Shown: positions 56,956-64,000 of the stretch, one piece after another
Position numbering within the stretch: position 1 is the first letter of the stretch
Layout: each line of letters begins with the position of its first letter
Assembly (NCBI GenBank): GCA_021816865.1
Contig: JAKAWX010000002.1
Location: 76,110-140,109, forward strand
DNA from: Thermoplasmata archaeon
GTDB taxonomy: Archaea; Thermoplasmatota; Thermoplasmata; Lutacidiplasmatales; UBA184
Length of the DNA: 64,000 bases
Direction: 5' to 3'
Translations under genes and position numbers: made by a program
The notes under the pieces: generated by a model
What the model was told of the DNA's origin: nothing
Database searches by the model: none
Seen by the model: only the letters and a program-made list of their open reading frames with translations

Positions 56956-57557
56956 GGTGGTCCTCCGGAGGCCGTCAGGGGCATGAGGATTGTGAGCGGG
57001 AGGCTCGTGTTGTCGAGCGGCGTCGAAGCGGCGACCGTGAGCCCGGGCGTGGCGCTCGAGGCGAAGAGGACGAGCCCTCCCGTGGTCGACGACGGGCCCA
57101 CGTAGAACGCGATCGTCGCTCGGTAGGAGGCGCTCCCGCCCGAGCTCGCGTAGTACGCCGTGACGTTGACGGCGACCGGGTTGGCCGTCGTGGAGACGAG
57201 CGACGCGAGCACGAACGAGTCGTTCGCCCAGCGATCCCAAGTGATCGAGCTCCACTGGGGCGTGCCGGCGCCCGACCAGGCGGGGCTCGTGTTCGTCCCG
57301 AAGGCGATCTCGTCGTACCGGACGGTCGAGCCGAGACCCCGGACGTAGAAGTGGAAGGTCGCGTTGCCCGGGACGCGGTCGACGATCAGCTCGGCCTGCG
57401 TCAAGATGCCCGGCGCCGGTTGTCCCTCCGAGACAAGGACGGGGGTCACGAGGATCACGACCACGAGGAGCACCACGAGCCCGACCAGCGGTACGGGGGC
57501 GTACTCGCGCAGCCGCCCTCGCGTCCGTCCGCGGGGAGCGAGCGCGTTCGCCATCAC
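56952..57557 (-). CDS. Exported single-anchor hypothetical protein
   Basis: The protein has 201 residues. A basic start and one helix (about 23-44) precede an extracellular beta-rich domain with many Ser, Thr, Ala and several Asn-X-Ser/Thr sites. The layout recalls pilin-like or S-layer-associated proteins, but there is no clear pilin cleavage motif. The start is GTG 57557 or ATG 57554; either overlaps the ubiX-type stop. It is cotranscribed with the two-helix membrane protein, with which it may act. Confidence 0.62.
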   Translation of the reverse strand: MMANALAPRGRTRGRLREYAPVPLVGLVVLLVVVILVTPVLVSEGQPAPGILTQAELIVDRVPGNATFHFYVRGLGSTVRYDEIAFGTNTSPAWSGAGTPQWSSITWDRWANDSFVLASLVSTTANPVAVNVTAYYASSGGSASYRATIAFYVGPSSTTGGLVLFASSATPGLTVAASTPLDNTSLPLTILMPLTASGGPP

Positions 57558-58132
57558 GCCTCTTCCTCCTCCTTCCAGCCCCGGTAAAGGCGGTGCGGCA
57601 CCCCGAGGTGATCGAGGACCTTTCCGGCGAGGTAGTCGGTGATCTCGTCGACGGACGCCGGCTTAAGGTAGTACGCGGGGGACGCGACAAGGACGACGAC
57701 GCCGAGCTCGCTCAGGGTCGTAAGGTGGCGGAGCAGCACGGTGGGGAGCGGCGTTTCGCGGGGCACGACGACGAGCGGCCGCCGCTCCTTCAAATGGACG
57801 TGCGCGGCGCGCGTGAGCAGCGTGTCGCCGAGGCCGAGAGCGATCTTCGCGGCGGTGTTCGACGAGCACGGTACGACGACCATCCCCCGGGTCCGGTGGG
57901 AGCCGCTCGCGATCGGGGCCCCGAGGTCCCGGTCGTCGTAGACGTCCCGCGCGTGCGACCGCAACGCGTCGACGTCGAGCCCGCACTCCTCGTTTAGGAC
58001 CGCCCGGGCGCCCTCGGAGACGACGAGGCCGACCGGAACGCCGGCGTCGTGGAGCCCGCGCAGGACCCGCACCGCGATCGGCGCCCCGCTCGCGCCCGAA
58101 ACGCCGACCACGATCGGAGGTTCCCGTGCCAC
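57554..58132 (-). CDS. UbiX-like flavin prenyltransferase
   Basis: The protein has 192 residues with the UbiX fold: FMN-binding 'GVSGASGAPIAVRVL', 'MVVVPCSSNTAAKIALGLGDTLLTRAAHVHLKERRPLVVVPRETPL' in short conserved blocks, and 'PAYYLKPASVDEITDYLAGKVLDHLG'. UbiX adds a prenyl group to FMN to make the prFMN cofactor of UbiD decarboxylases, which may include a menaquinone or mevalonate-type step. No ubiD gene adjoins. It is the first gene of the four-gene operon. The GTG start is likely. Confidence 0.9.
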   Translation of the reverse strand: MAREPPIVVGVSGASGAPIAVRVLRGLHDAGVPVGLVVSEGARAVLNEECGLDVDALRSHARDVYDDRDLGAPIASGSHRTRGMVVVPCSSNTAAKIALGLGDTLLTRAAHVHLKERRPLVVVPRETPLPTVLLRHLTTLSELGVVVLVASPAYYLKPASVDEITDYLAGKVLDHLGVPHRLYRGWKEEEEA

Positions 58133-58194
58133 GTCGATTCCCCGGACTTAAGAAGCTCCAACGACTCGGGCGTTATGACGGTTCTCGCGGGGCG

Positions 58195-59361
58195 ATGGGA
58201 GTGCATCGGGCAGCGATCGTGGGCGCCGGCCACACCCGGTTCGGGGTCCTGGAGGAGGGACCGCGCGCGCTCCTCCGCGCGGCGGTCGCGGGAGCGTTCG
58301 CGAGCGTCGATCGTGCCCCAGAGCGTTCGTCCGTGGACGAGATGTTCCTCGCCACGCTCGGCTTCGGTGGCTGGCAGATCGGGAACTCGGCCTCGGTCCT
58401 CGCGGAAGAGAGCGGGGGCGTAGGTGTTCCCGTCACGCGCGTCGAGAACGCCTGCGCTTCGGGCGGCTTCGCCCTGCGGGCGGCAGTGCGGGCCGTCTCG
58501 AGCGGCTCCGCGGAGCTCGTCCTGGTCGCGGGTGTCGAGAAGATGACCGACGTCTCGAACGCTCGTCGGCGCTACTGGCTCGGTGTCTCGGGCGACACCG
58601 AGTGGGAGCGTCTGGCCGGGCTCACGTTCGCGGGGGTCTACGGGCTCATCGCCTCCCGCTACCTCTCGGAGCACCGGCTGGGCCGAGAGGCGCTCGCCGA
58701 GGTCGCCGTGAAGAACCACGAGGCCGGCGCTCTCAATCCGAACGCCCACTTCCGCAAGGCGATCCGAACCGACCAGGTGCTCGGCGCGCCGCGCGTCGCC
58801 GACCCCCTCGGGCTGTACGACTGCTGCCCCGTCAGCGACGGGGCGGCCGCGATTCTGGTCGCCCGGGCGGACGTCGCGCGACGGTTCACCGATACCCCCG
58901 TGTGGGTCGATGGGCTCGGCGCCGGCTCGGACTACCTCGCGGTTCAGGAACGGCCGGACCTCGTGCGGTTCGCCGCGACCCGCCGGGCCGCCGATGCGGC
59001 GTTCGCCTCGGCGGGGTTCGACCGATCGAAGGTCTCGTTCGCCCTCGTCCACGACTGCTTCACGATCGCCGAACTCCTCGCCCTAGAGGACCTCGGGTTC
59101 GCCGCGCCGGGCGAGGCCCCGCGCCTCACGCTCGCGCGGGAGACCCGGCGGACCGGGCGGCTGCCCGTGAACCCCGACGGGGGGCTGAAGGCGAAGGGGC
59201 ACCCGATCGGGGCCACGGGGGTCAGCCAGGCGTACGAGGTCTTCGCGCAGCTGCGCGGGCAGGCCGGTGCCCGTCAGGTCCCCGGGGCGAGCCACGCACT
59301 GACCCACAACGTCGGTGGCGCGGGTGCGACCGCGGCGGTGACCGTCTTCTCGGTAGGGTGA
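58195..59361 (+). CDS. Thiolase, SCP2-type acetyl-CoA acetyltransferase
   Basis: This 388-residue protein has the nucleophile Cys87 in 'VENACASGG', 'HDCFTIAE' and the catalytic His in 'KGHPIGATG'. The C-terminal 'HNVGGAGAT' replaces the CxG of degradative thiolases, as in the archaeal and SCP2-type group. In archaea such a thiolase forms a complex with HMG-CoA synthase and a DUF35 protein to start the mevalonate pathway. The DUF35-containing gene follows after five bases. No HMG-CoA synthase gene is in the window. It is divergent from the ubiX-like operon. The start at 58195 is chosen from the domain boundary. Confidence 0.92.
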   Translation: MGVHRAAIVGAGHTRFGVLEEGPRALLRAAVAGAFASVDRAPERSSVDEMFLATLGFGGWQIGNSASVLAEESGGVGVPVTRVENACASGGFALRAAVRAVSSGSAELVLVAGVEKMTDVSNARRRYWLGVSGDTEWERLAGLTFAGVYGLIASRYLSEHRLGREALAEVAVKNHEAGALNPNAHFRKAIRTDQVLGAPRVADPLGLYDCCPVSDGAAAILVARADVARRFTDTPVWVDGLGAGSDYLAVQERPDLVRFAATRRAADAAFASAGFDRSKVSFALVHDCFTIAELLALEDLGFAAPGEAPRLTLARETRRTGRLPVNPDGGLKAKGHPIGATGVSQAYEVFAQLRGQAGARQVPGASHALTHNVGGAGATAAVTVFSVG

Positions 59362-59366
59362 GGGGG

Positions 59367-60434
59367 ATGCGGGAACTTGTGCGCGCCGGCATCGGCCGGG
59401 CGGGGAGCGTCCGCGACGGCCGACGCGTTCTCGGACCCGACGAGGACGCGTTCACGCTGGCGGCGACCGCGCTCGAGCGCGTTCGTGGCCCCCGCTTTGG
59501 CGACCGGACGCCGGTCCGTGTGACGGTCCTGGGCTCCCTCCCGCCCGCCACGGACTGGGCGATTTCGGTCGTCCTGGAGCGACCGGTCGAAGTGGTTCGG
59601 TCGGTGTCCGGTGCCGAAGGGTTCGACCGAGCCCTCGAAGAGGCGCGCGCCGGCCCGTCGGGCGATGCGGTCGTTCTCGCGGTCGTCGCGGGAGGGGCCG
59701 AGACCGCCTCGTGTGACGGAGTTCTCCCGACGGCGGACGGTGAGCGGGACGATGCGGCCGTCGCGGTTTGGTTCGGGGAGAGGGGGGCGGCCCGGTCCGG
59801 GGAAGCGCTGCGGGTCGGCGACACGGCCGGCGGACCCCTCGCGCTCGCCTCCGAGCTGTACCGGACGGCGGTCCGTGAAGGGCGGGACGGTTCGTGGGGC
59901 GGACCCTGGTCGGTGACACCACCGGAAGGTCCGACGGTCGAGCCGTCGAAGCTCCGGGCGCTCGCCGACCTGCGCCCGACCGCGGTCTCGGAGGGAGCGT
60001 ACGTGCCCCGACCCCGGTATCTCGAGAACCTGCCGAGCCGCTGGAACTTCGCGGCGGAGAGGTGTCGAACCTGCGGCACGACGACATTCCCCAGCCGGGG
60101 ACGGTGCCGCTCGTGCGACCGGGCGGAGGGGCTCGAGACGGTCGGGCTCCCTACCGACGGGGCGCTCGTCGTCGCCACGACGGTCATCGGGTCCGGCGCC
60201 CAGCCGACCGAGTTCGACCCCCAGGTCGGGGCCCTGGGAGCGTACGGGGTCGTGCTCGCCGAGGTTGCCCCCGGCGTCCGGGTCACGCTTCAGCTCACCG
60301 ACGCGTCCCCGGGCGAGGTCCGCATCGGCGATCGGGTCGACACCCGGTTGCGCCGCCTCTATCCTATGGAAGGCGAGTGGCGGTACGGCCGCAAGGCGGT
60401 CCCCCGGCGGCCACCGCCCCGCTCGTCCGGCTAA
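59367..60434 (+). CDS. DUF35 (zinc ribbon/OB) protein with a degenerate thiolase-like N-terminus
   Basis: The protein has 355 residues. The C-terminal part (about 205-340) is a DUF35 domain: zinc ribbon Cys233, Cys236, Cys247 and Cys250 followed by an OB-like domain with 'GAYGVVLAEVAPGVRVTLQL'. The N-terminal 170 residues read like the start of an HMG-CoA-synthase/thiolase fold ('LGPDEDAFTLAATALERV', 'VTVLGSLPP', 'SGDAVVLAVVAGG'), but the nucleophile cysteine is not evident at the expected place. It probably bridges thiolase and HMG-CoA synthase. An ATG follows a GAGGGGG ribosome-binding site. Its stop overlaps the convergent peptidase stop. Confidence 0.78.
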   Translation: MRELVRAGIGRAGSVRDGRRVLGPDEDAFTLAATALERVRGPRFGDRTPVRVTVLGSLPPATDWAISVVLERPVEVVRSVSGAEGFDRALEEARAGPSGDAVVLAVVAGGAETASCDGVLPTADGERDDAAVAVWFGERGAARSGEALRVGDTAGGPLALASELYRTAVREGRDGSWGGPWSVTPPEGPTVEPSKLRALADLRPTAVSEGAYVPRPRYLENLPSRWNFAAERCRTCGTTTFPSRGRCRSCDRAEGLETVGLPTDGALVVATTVIGSGAQPTEFDPQVGALGAYGVVLAEVAPGVRVTLQLTDASPGEVRIGDRVDTRLRRLYPMEGEWRYGRKAVPRRPPPRSSG

Positions 60435-62206
60435 TCGTGCTTCGCCGGGGAGGCGGGCTCCCACGGCGCGCCGATCCAACTCGCGTACACCCGGCGCTCG
60501 AGGTCGGTCGGGTTCTCTACGGCGGAGAAAGCGTACTTCTCGGGCGGGCCCCGGCCCATCGTGGCCGAAACGTGGCGGAGGTAGCCCCGGCGGAAGAGCG
60601 CGAGATCGACCTCGGTCCCCGGCGGGTAGCGCTTGAGGGTCGCCTCGAACTGCGAATACGTCAGCTTCCCTCCGTTCACCGCGACGATCTCGTCCCCCGG
60701 TGAAAGACCGGCCCGCTGACCGGGCGCGTCGCGCAGAACGTGCCGAACCCGGACAAGGCCGTCGTGGTCCTCGACGCGGAGCCCGAGGTAGCCGGGGTCG
60801 TTCGAGTCGTCGTTCTCGGGCTTGGCCTTCGGTCCGAACGAGAGACCGGCGTAGCGGGCGAACGCGTCGAAATCGACCTCGAGCGTGCTCCGGACGTAAC
60901 GCGCGAAGAACGAGCCAAGGTCGAGCCCCGTCGACCGCTCGGCGATGGCGAGGAGCTCGTCCTCGCCCACGCCGCGGTCGACGCGTCCGTATTCGGTCCA
61001 GAGGGTCCTCATCACCGATTCGAGCGACGCCCGGGTCTCGGTCCGGTGGCGGATCTCGAGGTCGAGGAGGAGGGCCACGAGGCTGCCCTTGAGGTAGTAG
61101 GAGACCGACTGGTTCGGGGTCTCCTCGAACGGCTGGTAGAGGTCGACCCAGGAGAGCCACGACGCCTCCTCGAGGCTCAGCTCGCGGCGGCCCGGGGTCT
61201 CGAGGAAGGCTTTCGCGGCCTTCGCTTCGACCTCGAGGAACTTCGCGGGCGTTACGAGCCCCGCCCGCCGCAGGACGAGGTCGGAGAAGTAGTCGGTCGC
61301 CCCCTCCATCCACCAGAGGAGCCGCGTGTACATCTCGCGGGTGTAGTCGAACCGGTCGAGGGCCTTCGGCCGGACCCGCTTCACGTTGTAGAGGTGGAAG
61401 TACTCGTGGCTCGTCAGGCTGAGGAACTTGAGGTAGTCGTCCGCCGGCTGGAACGTGGTGCGCCGGACGACGCACGAGTTCGAGGTCGCGTGCTCGAGGC
61501 CCCCGTCCGGGACGTCGGTGAGGTGGTAGAAGAACGTGTAGCGGGTGAGGGGGGAGTCGCCGACCATGCGCGTCGCCGCTTCCACGATCTTGCCGATATC
61601 CTCCTCGAGACGATGGGCCTCGTAGTTGCCGCCCTCCCCGCAGAGCGAGATCCGGTGCGGGATGCCGCCGGGGTGGATCGTGAGGACGAGGGGCTGGCCC
61701 GCGTCGATCGGGCTGTCGACCAGCACGTCGTAGTTCGGCGCGCGGAACCGGGGCGGATGGCTCCCGACCTCCTCGAGTTCGGTGACGACCCGCCAGTGGG
61801 GGGGGATCTCGAGCGCGACTTCGAGCGGTTCGTCCCGGTGCTCCTCAACGTACGGGAGGCACAGCGCCGCGTTGACGAACAGGTGCTCGGGCGTGAGGTC
61901 GAACGCCTCGGTGACGAGGCCGTGGCCGTAGACCGAGTAGTCGACCCGGACGTGCGGGGCGCCGTCGGTCCGGATCCGCCACCGTGTCTTGTCGACCCGT
62001 TCGACCGGAAGTGGGGGTCCCCCCTCCCCCGCTCGGGCGGTGAGCCCGCGGAACCCTTGGACGTAGTTCACGATGTGGTAGGACCCCGGTACCCAGGACG
62101 GGAGGACGAGGTCGACGCTCGGGCCGGCGACGCCCTCGAGGTCGATCGACAATCGCCCGCGGTGGCCGGCGGGCTCCGTCGCCCGAACGATGTAGCGGAT
62201 CGGCAT
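60431..62206 (-). CDS. M61-family aminopeptidase with PDZ domain
   Basis: The 591-residue protein has the zinc site 'SHEYFHLYNVKR' (HExxH type) and downstream Glu in 'WWMEGATDYFSD'. An N-terminal beta-sandwich (about 1-170, 'LPSWVPGSYHIVNY') and a PDZ domain near the C-terminus ('VRHVLRDAPGQRAGLSPGDEIVAVNG') complete the glycyl-aminopeptidase layout. There is no signal peptide, so it is cytoplasmic. The start is ATG 62206; a GTG at 62239 would overlap the upstream coiled-coil gene. Confidence 0.92.
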   Translation of the reverse strand: MPIRYIVRATEPAGHRGRLSIDLEGVAGPSVDLVLPSWVPGSYHIVNYVQGFRGLTARAGEGGPPLPVERVDKTRWRIRTDGAPHVRVDYSVYGHGLVTEAFDLTPEHLFVNAALCLPYVEEHRDEPLEVALEIPPHWRVVTELEEVGSHPPRFRAPNYDVLVDSPIDAGQPLVLTIHPGGIPHRISLCGEGGNYEAHRLEEDIGKIVEAATRMVGDSPLTRYTFFYHLTDVPDGGLEHATSNSCVVRRTTFQPADDYLKFLSLTSHEYFHLYNVKRVRPKALDRFDYTREMYTRLLWWMEGATDYFSDLVLRRAGLVTPAKFLEVEAKAAKAFLETPGRRELSLEEASWLSWVDLYQPFEETPNQSVSYYLKGSLVALLLDLEIRHRTETRASLESVMRTLWTEYGRVDRGVGEDELLAIAERSTGLDLGSFFARYVRSTLEVDFDAFARYAGLSFGPKAKPENDDSNDPGYLGLRVEDHDGLVRVRHVLRDAPGQRAGLSPGDEIVAVNGGKLTYSQFEATLKRYPPGTEVDLALFRRGYLRHVSATMGRGPPEKYAFSAVENPTDLERRVYASWIGAPWEPASPAKHD

Positions 62207-62216
62207 CGGGCCCGGC

Positions 62217-62435
62217 CTAGCCGAATCCGGGCAGGTCACTGTCGCGGCGGCCGGACTCCTTGCGGACGTACGGTTCGGCGGCGATCCCGAGATGGGTCGC
62301 GAGCATGCGGAACGTGCCGACGAGCTGGTCGACCGCCTTGGCCATCTCGCGCTGCTCGGCGCGCAGCTCCCGTAGCTCCTCGCGCAGCGCGCGAAGCTCG
62401 GCCTCCCAGCGACCTTCGCCCGACCCCAGCGTCAT
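62217..62435 (-). CDS. Small coiled-coil protein
   Basis: This predicted 72-residue protein consists of a long amphipathic helix (about residues 8-42, 'LRALREELRELRAEQREMAKAVDQL') followed by a short polar tail. It ends 11 bases before the peptidase ATG on the same strand, so they may be cotranscribed. I recognise no family. The frame is supported by position and by the helix pattern. Confidence 0.55.
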   Translation of the reverse strand: MTLGSGEGRWEAELRALREELRELRAEQREMAKAVDQLVGTFRMLATHLGIAAEPYVRKESGRRDSDLPGFG

Positions 62436-62536
62436 CGTCCCTCGAACGGCGCGAGGTCGTTTCCGTAGATTAGCTTCTCCGCAGCCTCCTCGCCCGGGGC
62501 CGCCGGCCGCCCCTAGATCGAAACCGTCAAGAAGGT

Positions 62537-62556
62537 GTATTGGTATTCCGATATCG
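62537..62556 (+). promoter_or_regulatory. padR promoter with cgatatcg palindrome
   Basis: An AT-rich island just before the padR-type gene. A TATA-like gtattggtatt (62537-62547) lies about 18-28 bases before the ATG at 62565, followed by the perfect palindrome cgatatcg (62549-62556). A PadR dimer bound here would block initiation, consistent with autoregulation. Confidence 0.45.
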
Positions 62557-62564
62557 AAAAACCG

Positions 62565-62987
62565 ATGAACCTCTGGAGCGATGTCTGGGTCTCCAAGAAG
62601 CGTCGCGGGCTGCGCGGTTGGGTGCTGCTCTCTCTCGGCCACTCGCCCAAGACCGGCGCGGAGTTGATGGACGAGATGGAGCGGATGAGCGGCGGTTGGT
62701 GGCGCCCGTCGCCCGGCTCCATCTACCCGCTGCTCGAGGAGCTCTCGAAGGAGGAGCTCGTGCACAAGCGGCCGGACGGACGGTACGAGCTCGCCGCGAA
62801 AATTCGGGACGGGGTCGGCTCCGCGTTCGGTCCCTTCGGCCCGCGCACGGCCGAGGACGCGGTGAGAGAGCTGAGCGGACTCGCGAGCTTCCTCGAGGAG
62901 CTCGGTGGGTCGCACGCGGACCGGCTCGAACGGGTCCGCGCGCAGCTGAAGGACGTGGCCGACCGCCTCGCCCGGTTGTCGAGCTAG
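62565..62987 (+). CDS. PadR-family transcriptional regulator
   Basis: The protein has 140 residues. The PadR winged helix is clear: 'RGWVLLSLGHSPKTGAELMDEM' then 'GGWWRPSPGSIYPLLEELSKEELVHKR' with the P-S-P-G-S-I-Y-P recognition helix and the wing 'DGRYEL'. A C-terminal helix of about 50 residues forms the dimer interface. It is directly upstream of an ABC exporter ATPase (8 bases), a common PadR-controlled drug-export arrangement. An ATG start at 62565 is chosen over an upstream in-frame codon that overlaps the promoter. Confidence 0.88.
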   Translation: MNLWSDVWVSKKRRGLRGWVLLSLGHSPKTGAELMDEMERMSGGWWRPSPGSIYPLLEELSKEELVHKRPDGRYELAAKIRDGVGSAFGPFGPRTAEDAVRELSGLASFLEELGGSHADRLERVRAQLKDVADRLARLSS

Positions 62988-62995
62988 GAGGCCCA

Positions 62996-64000
62996 ATGCT
63001 CGAGTCGGCGATCCGGGTCGCGCACCTCTCGAAGACCTACAACGGGAAGGTCCGGGCGGTCGAGGACGTCTCCTTCTCGGTGCTCCCGGGCGAGGCGTTC
63101 GGCTTTCTCGGGCCGAACGGCGCCGGCAAGACGACCACGGTATCGATGCTCACGGCCGGACTCATCCCCACGAGCGGCCGTGCGGTGGTCGACGGCGTGG
63201 ACGTCTTCCGCGACCCGGCCGCCATCCAGCAACGGATCGGGATCGTCTTCCAGGAATCGACGGCCGACCCGGACCTGACCGGACGGGAGAACCTCGAGCT
63301 CGCTGCCGCGTTGTTCCGGGTGCCCCGGGCCGAGTCGCGCCCGCGGATCGCCTCCCTTCTCGACCGCTTGCAGATCGGCGACGCCGCCCACCGGCTCGTG
63401 AAAACGTACTCGGGCGGGATGCGCCGGCGGCTCGAGCTCGCGGTCGGCATCATCCACGCCCCGCGCGTCCTCTTCCTAGACGAACCGACCCTCGGCCTCG
63501 ACCCCCAGGGCCGCGCCGGGTTCTGGCAGTACGTCCGGGAGCTCCGCAAGGACCACGGCATGACGATCTTCGTGACGACCCACTACCTCGACGAGGCGGA
63601 TGCTATCTGCGAACGTCTCGCGATCATCGATCACGGTCGCCTGGTCGCAATGGGGACCCCGTCCGAGCTCAAGGACCGGCTGGGCGGTGACGTCGTGACG
63701 GTATGGACCGCGCGCAGCGACGCGCCGGTCGCGGCGGTGCTCTCCGCCGTACCGGGGGTCGTCTCGGTGACCCGCCAGGAGGAGGCGTACCGGGTGAAGG
63801 CCCCCCGGGGAGAGTCGCTCATCCCGCTGCTGGTCGACGCCTGCACGAGGGCCGGGATCGGGCTTACGGGGGTTTCGCTGAAGCGCCCGAGCCTCGACGA
63901 GGTCTTCCTCGAGTTCACCGGCCGGGAGTTCCGCGAGGACGAAGGAGCGACCGCCACCGATCGCGCCGTCCGCATCGGCCAGGTGCGGGAGGCGTTCGGC
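62996..64000 (+). CDS. ABC exporter ATP-binding protein (DrrA type), partial
   Basis: The gene runs off the right edge; 335 codons are visible. Walker A 'GPNGAGKT', signature 'YSGGMRRRLELA', Walker B 'LFLDEPT' and switch 'VTTHYLDEAD' are present. The 'GRENLELAAALFRVP' and C-terminal 'GVSLKRPSLDEVFLEFTGR' segments are typical of DrrA/CcmA-like exporters. A TAGGAGG ribosome-binding site precedes the ATG. It is preceded by padR; the permease gene is expected next. Confidence 0.9.
   Translation, partial: MLESAIRVAHLSKTYNGKVRAVEDVSFSVLPGEAFGFLGPNGAGKTTTVSMLTAGLIPTSGRAVVDGVDVFRDPAAIQQRIGIVFQESTADPDLTGRENLELAAALFRVPRAESRPRIASLLDRLQIGDAAHRLVKTYSGGMRRRLELAVGIIHAPRVLFLDEPTLGLDPQGRAGFWQYVRELRKDHGMTIFVTTHYLDEADAICERLAIIDHGRLVAMGTPSELKDRLGGDVVTVWTARSDAPVAAVLSAVPGVVSVTRQEEAYRVKAPRGESLIPLLVDACTRAGIGLTGVSLKRPSLDEVFLEFTGREFREDEGATATDRAVRIGQVREAFG

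Noticed and set aside
59274-61475. Long minus-strand frame across the DUF35 and peptidase genes
   Set aside because: It overlaps two recognisable genes and is low-complexity Arg/Pro/Gly sequence.
1-64000. CRISPR arrays, rRNA genes, transposases, phage genes
   Set aside because: I looked for regularly spaced direct repeats, rRNA signatures, DDE transposase or integrase motifs and found none.

Overview
The window is archaeal chromosome of very high G+C (roughly two-thirds or more by eye). Diagnostic genes are archaeal: aIF1/SUI1, an Orc1/Cdc6 initiator, NreA, diphthine synthase, archaeal-type S-adenosylmethionine synthetase, isopentenyl phosphate kinase, archaeal Elp3 and a Hef-like helicase. 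A tRNA-Trp has an intron at the canonical 37/38 site. Many genes have an AT-rich TATA-like element about 25-40 bases before the start codon, as expected for leaderless archaeal transcripts. Large surface proteins with PKD domains and 'ESGLPxGTxWSV' repeats point to Thermoplasmatota, probably an uncultured high-GC lineage; the lineage is inference. I see no rRNA, CRISPR array, prophage or insertion sequence.

Layout. 1-2.3 kb: iron/cobalamin-type ABC uptake genes, tRNA-Trp and a small secreted protein. 2.5-9.5 kb: a redox and envelope block with a CuA-like cupredoxin fused to six PKD domains, a polytopic membrane protein, an RnfD/NqrB-like protein with an N-terminal zinc ribbon, a CPA1 cation/proton antiporter and a second, degenerate cupredoxin. 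9.7-20.3 kb: a giant surface protein, a MarR-MFS drug-efflux pair, a VOC protein, a polysaccharide flippase, an IscA-like protein and a three-gene ABC-2 exporter. 20.4-25.2 kb: aIF1, a rhodanese beside a divergent GcvH/TusA-like fusion, an SRPBCC protein, a ZnuBC-like metal transporter and two small cysteine-rich proteins. 25.2-26.2 kb is gene-poor.

26.2-41 kb is largely housekeeping: tRNA-Ala and tRNA-Pro, a Nudix protein, a flavin monooxygenase-like protein, a YCII-VOC fusion, an MBL hydrolase and NreA. A long leftward run follows (membrane protein, IPK, Fni, Elp3, AdoMet synthetase, MtaB-like methylthiotransferase, zinc-ribbon protein). It combines two isoprenoid steps with tRNA modification, and ends beside the divergently transcribed orc1/cdc6. 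41-47.6 kb: a surface protein, an aldehyde dehydrogenase with an overlapping coiled-coil microprotein, SerRS and a Hef-like helicase without a nuclease domain. 47.6-53.1 kb: a complete kdpFABC potassium pump plus a universal stress protein. 53.1-64 kb: diphthine synthase, an orphan receiver protein, a large unknown zinc-motif protein, a four-gene overlapping operon (ubiX-like, secreted protein, membrane protein, guaAA), a thiolase with a DUF35 partner carrying an apparently vestigial thiolase-like N-terminus, an M61 peptidase, and a PadR-ABC exporter pair running off the right edge.

The best candidates for something undescribed are the GcvH-like/TusA-like fusion that lacks the lipoyl lysine and faces a rhodanese, the CuA-like/PKD plus RnfD-like block, and the DUF35 protein with a degenerate thiolase-like domain. 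Domain calls come from reading motifs; no searches were run.
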